A DNA stretch of 64,000 nt. Source: Paracraurococcus lichenis (GTDB lineage: Bacteria; Pseudomonadota; Alphaproteobacteria; Acetobacterales; Acetobacteraceae). A program made the position numbers and the translations under genes. Every line of letters starts with the position of its first letter. Positions within the stretch are counted from its first letter, which is position 1. The stretch covers positions 219,839 to 283,838 of the forward strand of contig NZ_JAUTWS010000004.1 in the NCBI RefSeq assembly GCF_030657435.1. Reading direction: 5' to 3'. This document shows, in pieces, positions 36,631 to 45,786 of the stretch. Under the pieces are notes generated by a model. The model was not told the origin of the DNA. It did no database searches and was given only the letters and a program-made list of their open reading frames with translations.

Positions 36631-37599
36631 CTAACCCTCCAGCCGGACATTGGCGATGCGTGCGACCTCGCGCCACTGCGCGATCTCGCGCCGGACGAAG
36701 GCGCCGAAGGCCTCCGGCGTGCCGGGCGCGACGGTGCCGCCGAGGTCGAGGAAGCGCGCCTGGACCGCCGGCTCGCGCAGGATGGCGTTCAGGTCGGCAT
36801 TGACCTTCTGCAGGATGGGCTCCGGCAGGCCTGCGGGGCCGACGAGGCCTGTCCAGCCATAGGCGCCGTAGCCCGGCGCCACCGTCTCCGCGATGGTCGG
36901 CACATCGGGGAGTTGCGGCGCGCGGTCGGGTGTCGTCACCGCGATCGGGAGGATCCTGCCGGCCTGGATATGCGGCAGGGAGGAGGTGACGCTGTCGAAC
37001 ATCAGCGGCACGGTGCCGGCCAGCAGGTCCGCCATGGCCGGGCCGCTGCCGCGGTAATGCACCATGTTGAAGCGCGTGCCTGTGCGGTGCGCGAAGAGCT
37101 CCGCCGACATGTGCTGGCTGGTCGCCGGGCCGGCGGTCGCCAGGTCGATGCTGCCGGGCGCCGCCTTGGCGGCCGCGACCATCGCCTCCGCCGTGCGGTG
37201 CGGGAAGGCGGGATGCGCGACCAGCAGCAGCGGCAGGACGGCGACATTGCCGATGAAGGCGAAGTCGCGCTCGGCATCATAGGGGATGCGCGGCAGGACG
37301 GAGGGGTTGACGCCGAGCGTGCCAGAGGTGCCGGCGGTCAGCGTATAGCCGTCCGGCGCCGCCCGCGCGCCGGCCTCCAGCCCCGGGGCGCCGGCGCCGC
37401 CGCCGCGGTTCTCCACGACGACGCGCTGCGGCCAGCGCTTCGAGAATTCGTCGGCCAGGATGCGCGTCAGGATGTCGGCCGCCTGTCCCGGCGGGAAGGG
37501 GACGATGATGCGCACCGGCTTCTCCGGCCAGGGCGCTTGCGCCCGCGCGAGGCCCGGCGCGGCGAGCGCCGCGCCGAGGAGCAGCCGACGCCGGATCAC
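36631..37599 (-). CDS. TctC/Bug family solute-binding protein 2
   Basis: A 322-residue TctC protein with signal peptide MIRRRLLLGAALAAPGLARAQ and the family motifs VRIIVPFPPGQAADILTRIL, VVVENRGGGAGAPGLEAG and AAPDGYTL. The start overlaps by 4 bp the end of the acyl-CoA dehydrogenase gene transcribed ahead of it. It is paralogous to, and probably co-transcribed with, the TctC gene that follows. The pairing with acyl-CoA dehydrogenases suggests a fatty or aromatic acid ligand, but this is inference. Confidence 0.9.
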   Translation of the reverse strand: MIRRRLLLGAALAAPGLARAQAPWPEKPVRIIVPFPPGQAADILTRILADEFSKRWPQRVVVENRGGGAGAPGLEAGARAAPDGYTLTAGTSGTLGVNPSVLPRIPYDAERDFAFIGNVAVLPLLLVAHPAFPHRTAEAMVAAAKAAPGSIDLATAGPATSQHMSAELFAHRTGTRFNMVHYRGSGPAMADLLAGTVPLMFDSVTSSLPHIQAGRILPIAVTTPDRAPQLPDVPTIAETVAPGYGAYGWTGLVGPAGLPEPILQKVNADLNAILREPAVQARFLDLGGTVAPGTPEAFGAFVRREIAQWREVARIANVRLEG

Positions 37600-38732
37600 G
37601 CCACCTGGTCCGCGAGGCGGTCGAGATGCGCCGCGGTATCGCCGAAGAGGTGCTCGATCACCATGACGCGGCGGAAGAAATGCCCGACGGCGTATTCCTC
37701 CGTCATGCCGATGCCGCCATGGAGCTGGATCGCCTGCTGCGACACGAAGCGGCCGGCCTGGCCGACCCCGACCTTGGCCATGGAGATCGCCCGCGCCCGT
37801 TCGGCCGCATCCTCCTCCTCGAGCGACATGGTGGCGAGCATCGCCATGGAGCGGCCCTGCTCCATGGCGACCAGCATCTCGGCGGCGCGATGTTGGAGTG
37901 CCTGGTTCTCGCCGATCGGCCTGCCGAACTGCACGCGGGTCTTGAGGTAGTCGAGCGTCATGGCCTGCATGGCCTCCATGCAGCCGATGACCTCGGCGGC
38001 GGTGGCGGCGATGCCGGCCTCCACCACCCGTTGCACCACGGAGAGCCCGTCATCCTTGATGCCGAGCAGCGCGTCGCGCGGTACGCGCACGTCGCTGAGG
38101 GAGAGCTCCGCGGCCTCCGTGCCGTCGCGCAGCCGGTAGCCGCGGCGGGCGAGGCCGGGCGCATCGGCATCCACCAGGAAGAGCGAGATGCCCTCCGCCT
38201 CGTCGCGGCCGCCGGCGGTGCGCGCGCTGACCACCAGCCGGTCGGCGGTCGCGCCGTGCAGGACGACGCTCTTCGCGCCCTCCAGCACGAAGCCGTCGCC
38301 GGCGGGCTTCGCCGTGGTCAGGATGTCGGTGATGTCGTAGCGCGCCTGCCGCTCGTAATGCGCGAAGGCGAGGCGGAGCGTGCCGGCGGCGATCTCCGGC
38401 AGCACCTCGCCCTTCTGCGCCTCGTTGCCCGCGAGGCGGAGGGCGGTGCCGCCCAGCACCACCGTCGCCAGATAGGGCTCCAGCACCAAATGGCGGCCGA
38501 AGGACTGCATCAGCAGCATGACGTCGACGGCGCCGCCGCTGAAGCCGCCATACTCCTCCGCGATCGGCAGGCCGAGCAGGCCGAGCTCGGCATACTTGTC
38601 CCAGAGCGGCTGGCTCCAGCCCTGCTCGGTCTTCAGCAGGGCGCGGCGCTGCTCGAAGGAATAGCTGTCGGAGAGCAGCCGGGTGACGCTCTCGGTCAGC
38701 AGGCGCTGGTCGTCGGTGAGGTCGAAATCCAT
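37596..38732 (-). CDS. acyl-CoA dehydrogenase family protein A
   Basis: A 378-residue FAD-dependent acyl-CoA dehydrogenase. It has an N-terminal helical domain (MDFDLTDDQRLLTESVTRLLSD), a middle beta domain (FAHYERQ, FVLEGAKSVVLHGATAD) and a C-terminal four-helix bundle ending YAVGHFFRRVMVIEHLFGDTAAHLDRLA. It starts one base after the stop of the partner dehydrogenase; such adjacent pairs often form heteromeric enzymes. Substrate not predictable. Confidence 0.9.
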   Translation of the reverse strand: MDFDLTDDQRLLTESVTRLLSDSYSFEQRRALLKTEQGWSQPLWDKYAELGLLGLPIAEEYGGFSGGAVDVMLLMQSFGRHLVLEPYLATVVLGGTALRLAGNEAQKGEVLPEIAAGTLRLAFAHYERQARYDITDILTTAKPAGDGFVLEGAKSVVLHGATADRLVVSARTAGGRDEAEGISLFLVDADAPGLARRGYRLRDGTEAAELSLSDVRVPRDALLGIKDDGLSVVQRVVEAGIAATAAEVIGCMEAMQAMTLDYLKTRVQFGRPIGENQALQHRAAEMLVAMEQGRSMAMLATMSLEEEDAAERARAISMAKVGVGQAGRFVSQQAIQLHGGIGMTEEYAVGHFFRRVMVIEHLFGDTAAHLDRLADQVA

Positions 38733-38733
38733 C

Positions 38734-39939
38734 TCAGAGCCCCAGCACTGCCTTGTTCAGGATGTTCTTCTGGATCTCATTGGTGCCGCCATAGATCGAG
38801 GCGGCGCGCAGCATCAGGTAGGCCGGGGCCATCTGCGGCGCCCAGTCCGGGCCGATGGCGGGCTCGTTCGCCATCGCCGCCAGCTCCTGCTGCCAGACCG
38901 GCATGGCCTGCGGGCCGCCGACATCCATGACCAGTTCGCTGCTCGCCTGCAGCAGCTCCGTGCCCTTGATCTTGAGGACGGAGGAGAGCGGGTCGGGCCG
39001 GTTGCCGCCCGCCTTGGCATGGGCGGAGACGACGCGGAGCTGGGTGATCTCCAGCGCCTTCATGTCCACCTCGATCTGGGCGACGCGGGCGCGGAAGGCG
39101 CGATCCTCAATGAGGGGTTTGCCGTTCATCCGGACCTCGCGCGCCACCTCCTTGGCGAAGCGCACGCGCTCCTTGCTCTTGCCGAGGCGGGCGATGCCGG
39201 TGCGCTCGTTGCCCAGCAGGTACTTGGCAACGGACCAGCCCTTGTTCTCCTCGCCGACCAGGTTCTCCACCGGCACCTTCACGTCGGTGAAGAAGACCTC
39301 GTTCAGGTGGTGGCTGCCGTCGATGGAGATGATCGGTCGGACCTCGATGCCGGGCGTCTTCATGTCGATCAGCAGGAAGGAGATGCCGTCCTGCTTCTTC
39401 GCCGCGCCCGGGTTCGTCCGGACCAGGCAGAAGCACCAGTCGGCATTGTGCGCGGTGGAGGTCCAGATCTTCTGGCCATTGACGACGTAGTGGTCGCCTT
39501 CGCGCACCGCCCGGGTCTTCAGCCCTGCGAGGTCGGAGCCGGCGCCGGGCTCGGAGAAGCCCTGGCACCACCAGTCATCCAGGTTGCGGGCGCGCGGCAG
39601 GAAGCGCTGCTTCTGCGCCTCCGTCCCGAACTGGATCAGCACCGGGCCGAGCATGGTGACGTTGAAGGAGAGGATCTCGGGCGCCGGCGCCGAGAGGTTC
39701 TCCTCGAGGAAGATCATGCGCTGAATGGCGGTCCAGCCCGGCCCGCCGTACTCCTTCGGCCAGGAATAGGCCGCCCAGCCCTTCTCGTTCAGGATGCGCA
39801 TCCAGGCGATGGTGTCCTGCTTCCGCGGCGGGTAGCCCAGCCGCATGCGCTCCCGGATCTCCTTGGGCAGGTGGTCCCGGATGAAGGCGCGCACCTCCTC
39901 GCGGAAGGTGGCTTCCTCGGGCGTGAATCGCAGGTCCAT
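38734..39939 (-). CDS. acyl-CoA dehydrogenase family protein B
   Basis: A 401-residue acyl-CoA dehydrogenase beginning MDLRFTPEEATFREEVRAFIRDHLP. The middle domain has CQGFSEPGAGSDLAGLKTRA and YVVNGQKIWTSTAHNADWCFCLVRT, both FAD/substrate-domain signatures, and the C-terminal helix bundle ends RAASIYGGTNEIQKNILNKAVLGL. The ATG at 39939 is preceded by AGGAGGAAG at good spacing. It is the first gene of the minus-strand run through protein A and the two TctC genes. Confidence 0.93.
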   Translation of the reverse strand: MDLRFTPEEATFREEVRAFIRDHLPKEIRERMRLGYPPRKQDTIAWMRILNEKGWAAYSWPKEYGGPGWTAIQRMIFLEENLSAPAPEILSFNVTMLGPVLIQFGTEAQKQRFLPRARNLDDWWCQGFSEPGAGSDLAGLKTRAVREGDHYVVNGQKIWTSTAHNADWCFCLVRTNPGAAKKQDGISFLLIDMKTPGIEVRPIISIDGSHHLNEVFFTDVKVPVENLVGEENKGWSVAKYLLGNERTGIARLGKSKERVRFAKEVAREVRMNGKPLIEDRAFRARVAQIEVDMKALEITQLRVVSAHAKAGGNRPDPLSSVLKIKGTELLQASSELVMDVGGPQAMPVWQQELAAMANEPAIGPDWAPQMAPAYLMLRAASIYGGTNEIQKNILNKAVLGL

Positions 39940-40042
39940 GGCCCGCTTCCTCCTGATGTCGTTGCCGGGGAGTGTGCGGCGGGCGGCGGTGGCGGGCAAG
40001 CCTCGGCTGGCGCAGGATGGGCGCCTGCGGAGGGAGGCTGAA

Positions 40043-41134
40043 ATGGGCCAGTCCAATACGGTGCGGGTGGCGGTGCTGCCCGGCGACGGCATCGGCACGG
40101 AGGTGACCGAGGCGACGCTGGCGGTGCTGGAGAAGCTCACGAAGCGCCACGGCATCGGCATCGCGACCGAGGTGCTGCCGGCCGGCGCCTTCCACTACCG
40201 GGAAACCGGGGATGGCTTCCCCGAGAGCAGCTTCCGCGCGGCCGAGGCGGCGGATGCCATCCTGCTCGGCGCCATGGGCTGGCCGGGGATCCGCCAGGCG
40301 GACGGGACCGAGATCGCGCCGCAGCTCGACCTGCGGTTCCGGCTGAACCTCTATGCCGGGGTGCGGCCGGTGCGGGCCATACCGGGCGTGCCGGTGGCGC
40401 TGGCCGATCCGCGGGCGAAGGAGATCGACCTGGTCCTGATCCGGGAGAGCACGGAGGGGCTGTTCCACTCTCGCGGCAAGGGGCTGGTGACGGAGGACCT
40501 CGCCGAGGAGACGCTGCGCATCACGCGGGCGACCACCGAGAAGCTGTCGCGCTTCGCCTTCCGGCTCGCGCAGCGACGTGGCGCACAGCGCGGGCGCCAG
40601 CCGCGCGTCACGCTGGTGGACAAGGCCAATGTCTTCCGCGCCTTCGCCTTCATGCGCGGCGTCTTCGACGCGGTGGCGAAGGAGTTCCCCGGGGTGGAGA
40701 GCGCGCACCACTACGTGGACGCGATGGCGCTGGACCTGGTGCGCAAGCCCTGGGAGTTCGACGTGCTGCCCACGGAAAACATGTTCGGCGATATCCTCTC
40801 CGACCTCGGCGCCGGGCTGGTCGGCGGCATGGGCTTCTCGCCCTCCGCCGATATCGGCGACGAGCATGCGGTGTTCCAGCCGGCGCATGGCACGGCGCCG
40901 GACATCGCGGGGAAGGGCATCGCCAACCCGACGGCGACGCTGCTTTCCGCTTCGATGATGCTGGACTGGCTGGCTATGCGCGGGGCGGGGCAGGGCTTCG
41001 CCGATGCGGCGGGGGAACTCGGCAGCGCCGTGGACGCGGCCTTCGCCGCGGGCCTCAGGACCCACGACATCGGCGGCCGGGACGACACGGCCGATGTGGC
41101 GAAATCCGTCATGGCGCGGATCGGCGTGCCGTGA
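40043..41134 (+). CDS. isocitrate/isopropylmalate dehydrogenase family protein
   Basis: A 363-residue beta-decarboxylating dehydrogenase. VAVLPGDGIGTEVTEATL is the N-terminal motif, IRESTEGLFHSRGKG the substrate loop, and ENMFGDILSDLGAGLVGGMGFSPSADIGD the metal/NAD region, with AVFQPAHGTAPDIAGKGIANPTA following. It is divergent from the acyl-CoA dehydrogenase operon and is followed by an amine oxidase with a 4-bp overlap. It may be a tartrate- or isopropylmalate-type enzyme rather than the leuB housekeeping copy, because no leu genes lie nearby. Confidence 0.88.
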   Translation: MGQSNTVRVAVLPGDGIGTEVTEATLAVLEKLTKRHGIGIATEVLPAGAFHYRETGDGFPESSFRAAEAADAILLGAMGWPGIRQADGTEIAPQLDLRFRLNLYAGVRPVRAIPGVPVALADPRAKEIDLVLIRESTEGLFHSRGKGLVTEDLAEETLRITRATTEKLSRFAFRLAQRRGAQRGRQPRVTLVDKANVFRAFAFMRGVFDAVAKEFPGVESAHHYVDAMALDLVRKPWEFDVLPTENMFGDILSDLGAGLVGGMGFSPSADIGDEHAVFQPAHGTAPDIAGKGIANPTATLLSASMMLDWLAMRGAGQGFADAAGELGSAVDAAFAAGLRTHDIGGRDDTADVAKSVMARIGVP

Positions 41135-42660
41135 TCACCAGGCGCGCGCTGCTGGACGGCGTGGCGGCCGCCGGCGGGGCGCGCGCCGCGATCGCGACCC
41201 TTGCGGCGCTGGGCGGGCTGCCGGCGACGCCGGCCGCGGCCGCCGCGCCCTCCCTGCCGCGCGACGGGCGGCGCGTGCTGGTGGTGGGCGGCGGCATCGC
41301 CGGCCTCGTCGCGGCTTACGAGATGCGCCGCGCGGGCTGGGAGGTGCGGGTGCTGGAGGCGGCGTCGAAGCCCGGTGGCCGCTGCATGACGCTGCGCGCC
41401 GGCGACACGGTGCAGGAGGCGGGCGGGCCGGTGCAGCGCGTCGCCTGGCCGGAGGCGCCGCACCTGTATCTCAACCCCGGGCCGGCGCGCATCCCGCACC
41501 ACCATCGCGGCATCCTCGGCTACTGCCGCGCGCTCGGCGTGCCGCTCGAGGTGCTGGTGAACGAGAACCGCGCGGCGCTGGTGGAAAGCCCGGGCGGGCC
41601 GGTGCCGCTGCGGCGGCTGCAGGCCGACATGCGCGGGCTGGTCGCGGAACTCGCGGTGAAGGGCCTGGGCGCCGGTGGGCTGGCGATGCCGGTCTCGGAG
41701 GAGGACCTGGCCCGCCTGAGGGGCGCGCTGCGCTTCTGGGGCGGGCTGGATGCGGAGGCGCGCTACCGCGGCACGCCGCGGGCGGGCTGGGCGGAGGGGC
41801 CAGGCGCGGGCCTCGATCCGCCGAAGCCGCTCGGGCCGCTCGACCCGCGGGCGCTGATGGTGCCCGAGGTCTGGATGGCCGCGAGCTTCGCCGAGGGCAT
41901 CGACTACCAGGCGACCATGCTGCAGCCGGTGGGCGGGATGGGTCGCATTGCCGCGGGCTTCGCGCGGGCGCTGGGCGATGCGGTGGTGACGGGGGCGGAG
42001 GTGGTCTCGCTGCGGCGCGTGGAGGGCGGCGCGCGCGTCACCTGGCGCGGCGCGGATGGCGCAATGCGGGAGGAGGTGGCGCCGCGCGTGTTGGTGGCGC
42101 TGCCGGCGCCGGTGCTGGCCTCGCTCGACACCGACTTCTCGGCGGAGCGGAAAGCGGCGCTGGCGGCGCTGCGCTATGCCCATGCCTGCAAGCTCGGCTT
42201 CTACGCGGCGCGGCGGTTCTGGGAGGAGGATGCGGCGATCTATGGCGGCATCTCCTGGACGCCGCGGGATGCGCTGCAGGTCTGGTATCCCTCGCACGGC
42301 TTCCATGCGGAGGGTGGGGTGCTGGTGGGCGCCTATATCTTCGACGGCCCCTCGGCGCAGCGCTTCGAGGCAGCGGCGCCCGAGGCGCGCGGCGCGGCCA
42401 TGGCGGCGGACGGGGAGGGGCTGCACCCCGGCTATGCGAAGGCGGTCTCGGCGCCGGTCTCGGTCGCCTGGGGCCGGATGAAGCGGGCGGGCGGCGCCTG
42501 GGCGGAGTGGACCCGGCCGCAGCGCGCCTCGGAGTACCCGCTGTTGCGCGCGCCGGAAGGGCCCTACGTCTTCGCCGGCGAGTACCTGTCCTGGCTGACC
42601 GGCTGGCAGGAAGGTGCCGTGCTGTCGGCGTGGTCGGCGCTGGAAGACTTACAGAAATAG
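41131..42660 (+). CDS. FAD-dependent amine oxidase family protein
   Basis: A 509-residue flavoprotein of the monoamine oxidase / L-amino acid oxidase type. A twin-arginine-like leader (MITRRALLDGVAAAGG, then AATPAAAAAP-like residues) suggests Tat export. The Rossmann motif VVGGGIAGLVAAYEMRRAGW lies at residues 51-70, followed by PGGRCMTL. The C-terminal FAD-amine-oxidase signature is around VFAGEYLSWLTGWQEGAVLSAW. It starts at a GTG overlapping the dehydrogenase stop. Probable role: oxidative deamination in the periplasm, substrate unknown. Confidence 0.85.
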   Translation: MITRRALLDGVAAAGGARAAIATLAALGGLPATPAAAAAPSLPRDGRRVLVVGGGIAGLVAAYEMRRAGWEVRVLEAASKPGGRCMTLRAGDTVQEAGGPVQRVAWPEAPHLYLNPGPARIPHHHRGILGYCRALGVPLEVLVNENRAALVESPGGPVPLRRLQADMRGLVAELAVKGLGAGGLAMPVSEEDLARLRGALRFWGGLDAEARYRGTPRAGWAEGPGAGLDPPKPLGPLDPRALMVPEVWMAASFAEGIDYQATMLQPVGGMGRIAAGFARALGDAVVTGAEVVSLRRVEGGARVTWRGADGAMREEVAPRVLVALPAPVLASLDTDFSAERKAALAALRYAHACKLGFYAARRFWEEDAAIYGGISWTPRDALQVWYPSHGFHAEGGVLVGAYIFDGPSAQRFEAAAPEARGAAMAADGEGLHPGYAKAVSAPVSVAWGRMKRAGGAWAEWTRPQRASEYPLLRAPEGPYVFAGEYLSWLTGWQEGAVLSAWSALEDLQK

Positions 42661-42672
42661 ATGAGGGGGGCT

Positions 42673-42698
42673 TGGGGGGAGAATACCTTCTCCCCCCA
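42673..42698. terminator. bidirectional terminator hairpin
   Basis: A perfect 11-bp inverted repeat (TGGGGGGAGAA, 42673-42683, with TTCTCCCCCCA, 42688-42698) around a four-base TACC loop. It fills most of the 43-bp gap between the convergent amine oxidase and RND pump genes. Its placement and symmetry fit a terminator working in both directions. Confidence 0.75.
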
Positions 42699-42703
42699 TG
42701 CTG

Positions 42704-45700
42704 TCACTCGGCGGGAAGTGGGACCGCGTTCGGCACGGCCTGACGCTTCGGCCTGCGCAGCGCCAGCGCATAGAGCGCCGGCACCACCAGCAGCGTCGCC
42801 AGCGTGCCCAGCGTCAGCCCGCCGATCATGGCGACCGCCATCGGCCCCCAGAAGACCGAGAGCGTCAGCGGCACGAAGGCGAGCACCGCGGCGAGCGCCG
42901 TCAGCACCACCGGCCGCGCCCGGCGCACCGTGCTCTCGATGATGGCGCGCCGCAGGGTCTCGCCGTGCTCGAGGTCCTGCCGCACCTGGTCCACCAGGAT
43001 CACCGTATTGCGCATGATCATGCCGGCCAGCGCGATGACGCCGAGCAGGGCGACGAAGCCGAAGGGCTTGTCCATGGCCAGCAGAGCCGCCGCGGCGCCG
43101 GGGATGCCGAGCGGCGCGGTCGCCAGCACCAGGCCGACGCGGCCGAAATGGCGGAGCTGCCACATCAGCAGCAGCAGCATGGCGCCGATCATGACGGGGA
43201 AAAGGGCGTAAAGGGCGGCATTGGCCTTGCCGCTCTCCTCCGTCGCGCCGCCGGTGACGATGCGGACATCGGGCGGCAGCGCGGCGCGCAGCGCGTCGAT
43301 GCGGGGCAGGGCGGCCTTGGTCACGTCCGGTCCCTGCAGCCCGTCCAGGATGTCGGCGCGGACGGTCAGGAACAGCTCGCGGTTGCGGCGCCAGAGGATG
43401 GGTTCCTCCATGACAGGCTCCAGCCGCGCGAGCTGGCTGAGCGGCACGGCGCCGGCGGGCGTCGAGATGCTGAGGTCGCCGAGCGAGGCGAGGGAGAGCC
43501 GCTCGGCGGCCGGGGTGCGGACGACCACGTCCACCAGGCGGTTGCCCTCGCGGAGCTGGGTCGCCGTGGTGCCCGAGAGCAGCGCCTGCAGGGATTGCGA
43601 GACGGCAGCCGGCGAGAGGCCGAGCTGCGCCAGCCTCTCCTGGTCGAGCGCGATGCGCACGCCCGGCGCCCGCTCGCTCCAGGAGAACTGCACGTCGCGG
43701 GTGCCCGGCGTCGCCCGCAGCGCGGCGGCGACGTCCTCGGCGACGCGGCGCAGGGTGTCGGGGTCCGGGCCATGGACGCGGAACTGCACGGGGAAGCCGA
43801 CGGGCGGGCCGAATTCGAGGCGGGAGACGCGCATCCGCGCCTCGGGCACCGAGCCGTTCTGCGCCATGGCGCGGAGCTTCGCCAGCAGGCGCTCGCGGGC
43901 CTCCAGGTCGGTGGTCTGGATGACGAGCTTGGCGAAGGACTCGTTCGGCAGGTCGGGGTTCAGCGCCAGGAAGAAGCGCGGCGCGCCGGCGCCGAGATAG
44001 GTGGTGAAGCTGCGGGCATCCGGGTCGCCCTGCAGCGCGGCCTCCACCTTCTCCGCCGCGGCGCGGGTCGCCGGCACGCCGGCGCCCTGGCGGAGGTTGA
44101 TGTCCACCAGCAACTCGAGCCGCGCGGAGGTCGGGAAGAACTGCTTCCGGGTCGCGGCCATGCCGGCGAAGCCCGCGGCCATGACGGCGAGGGTGCCGAG
44201 CAGCACGACGGCGCGGTGGTCCACGCACCAGCCGACCAGGCGGCGGAGGGCGCGGTAGGTGCGGCTGTCGTAGCCGTCATGGTGCCCCGTGCCCGGCTTC
44301 GGCGCCGGCAGCAGCTTCACGCCGAGCCAGGGCGTGAACAGCACGGCGACGAGCCAGGAGGCGAGCAGCGCCGTGCCGACCACCCAGAAGATGCCGCCCG
44401 CGTATTCGCCGGCGGTCGAGGCCGCGAAGCCCACGGGCAGGAAGCCCGCCACCGTCACCAGCGTCCCGAAGAGCATGGGGAAGGCGGTGGAGGACCAGGC
44501 GAAGGTCGCGGCGCGCACGCGGTCCCAGCCCTGCTCCAGCTTCACCGCCATGGCCTCGATGGCGATGATGGCGTCGTCCACCAGCAGGCCGAGCGAGAGG
44601 ATCAGCGCGCCGAGGGTGATCCGCTCCAGCTCCATCCCCCAGGCCAGCATGACCAGGAAGACGATGGCGAGCGTCAGCGGGACGGAGAGCGCGACGATGA
44701 TGCCGGCGCGGAAGCCGAGCGAGAGGAAGGAGACGACCATCACCACCGCCAGGGCGGCGACGAATTTCAGCAGGAACTCGCCGACGCTCTCCTCCACGAC
44801 GGCGGGCTGGTCGGCGATCTTCGACAGTTCGAGGCCGACCGGCAGCTCCCGCTGCAGCCGCGCGATCTCGGCATCCACGTCGCGGCCGAGGGCGAGGACA
44901 TCCACGCCCGCGCGCTTGGCGACGGCGACCAGCACGGCGGGCTTGCCCGCATGCCGGATCTGGCTGGCCGGCGGATCGGCGAGGCCGCGGCCGATCGTGG
45001 CGATGTCGCCGAGGCGGAGGGTGCGGCCGTTGCTCTCGACCGGCACGGCGCGGATGGCGGCCAGGCCGTCGAAGCCGGATTCGGTGCGGAGATAAATGCG
45101 GGAGGACGGCGTCTCGGCGACGCCCGCCGGCGCGACGGCGTTCTGCCGCGCCAGCGCGTCGAGGATGGCGGCGGGCTGCACGCCGAGCGTCGCCAGCCGG
45201 CCATGCGAGATGTCGACGAAGACGCGCTGCTGCTCCTCGCCGAGGATCGCCACCTTGCCGGCACCCTGCAGCCCGAGCAGGCGCAGTCGCACCTTCTCCG
45301 CCTGGCGCACCAGCTCGGCATTGTCGGCGCCGGTCAGCGCGATGACGACGGCATAGACGTCGGAATACTCGTCGTCGAAGAAGGGGCCCTGCACGCCGGC
45401 GGGCAGCAGGTGGCGGATGTCGCCGACCTTCTTGCGCACCTGGTACCACTGGTCCGCGACGGCCTTCGGCGGCGTCGTGTCGCGCAGCGTCACCGTCATG
45501 ACGGCGGCGCCCGGGCGGGTGAAGGTCTGGACGTAGTCGAGGTACTGCAGGTCCTGCAGCCTGCTCTCGATCCGGTCGGCGACCTGGGCCTGCATCTCCT
45601 CGGCGGTCGCGCCGGGCCATTGGGCGGAGACGACCATGACCTTGATGGTGAAGCCCGGATCCTCGGCCCGGCCAAGGCGGAGGTAGGAGACGGCGCCGGC

Positions 45701-45775
45701 CGCGGCCAGCAGCAGGATGAGGAAGAGCGTCAGGGCGCCGTTGCGCACGCCCCAATCCGAGAGGTTGAAGCGCAT
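42704..45775 (-). CDS. RND-family multidrug efflux permease
   Basis: A 1023-residue inner-membrane RND pump (AcrB/MexB superfamily). The first helix is ALTLFLILLLAAAGAVSYLRLGRAEDP. A large periplasmic porter domain follows; helix 4 carries the proton-relay pair D400/D401 in GLLVDDAIIAIEAM, and the second half repeats the helix-plus-porter layout. It exports drugs or other toxicants with proton uptake. It follows its adaptor gene by 11 bp and the TetR regulator upstream of that, forming a minus-strand operon. No TolC-type channel gene is next to it. Confidence 0.93.
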   Translation of the reverse strand: MRFNLSDWGVRNGALTLFLILLLAAAGAVSYLRLGRAEDPGFTIKVMVVSAQWPGATAEEMQAQVADRIESRLQDLQYLDYVQTFTRPGAAVMTVTLRDTTPPKAVADQWYQVRKKVGDIRHLLPAGVQGPFFDDEYSDVYAVVIALTGADNAELVRQAEKVRLRLLGLQGAGKVAILGEEQQRVFVDISHGRLATLGVQPAAILDALARQNAVAPAGVAETPSSRIYLRTESGFDGLAAIRAVPVESNGRTLRLGDIATIGRGLADPPASQIRHAGKPAVLVAVAKRAGVDVLALGRDVDAEIARLQRELPVGLELSKIADQPAVVEESVGEFLLKFVAALAVVMVVSFLSLGFRAGIIVALSVPLTLAIVFLVMLAWGMELERITLGALILSLGLLVDDAIIAIEAMAVKLEQGWDRVRAATFAWSSTAFPMLFGTLVTVAGFLPVGFAASTAGEYAGGIFWVVGTALLASWLVAVLFTPWLGVKLLPAPKPGTGHHDGYDSRTYRALRRLVGWCVDHRAVVLLGTLAVMAAGFAGMAATRKQFFPTSARLELLVDINLRQGAGVPATRAAAEKVEAALQGDPDARSFTTYLGAGAPRFFLALNPDLPNESFAKLVIQTTDLEARERLLAKLRAMAQNGSVPEARMRVSRLEFGPPVGFPVQFRVHGPDPDTLRRVAEDVAAALRATPGTRDVQFSWSERAPGVRIALDQERLAQLGLSPAAVSQSLQALLSGTTATQLREGNRLVDVVVRTPAAERLSLASLGDLSISTPAGAVPLSQLARLEPVMEEPILWRRNRELFLTVRADILDGLQGPDVTKAALPRIDALRAALPPDVRIVTGGATEESGKANAALYALFPVMIGAMLLLLMWQLRHFGRVGLVLATAPLGIPGAAAALLAMDKPFGFVALLGVIALAGMIMRNTVILVDQVRQDLEHGETLRRAIIESTVRRARPVVLTALAAVLAFVPLTLSVFWGPMAVAMIGGLTLGTLATLLVVPALYALALRRPKRQAVPNAVPLPAE

Positions 45776-45786
45776 CCGCGTCCTCC

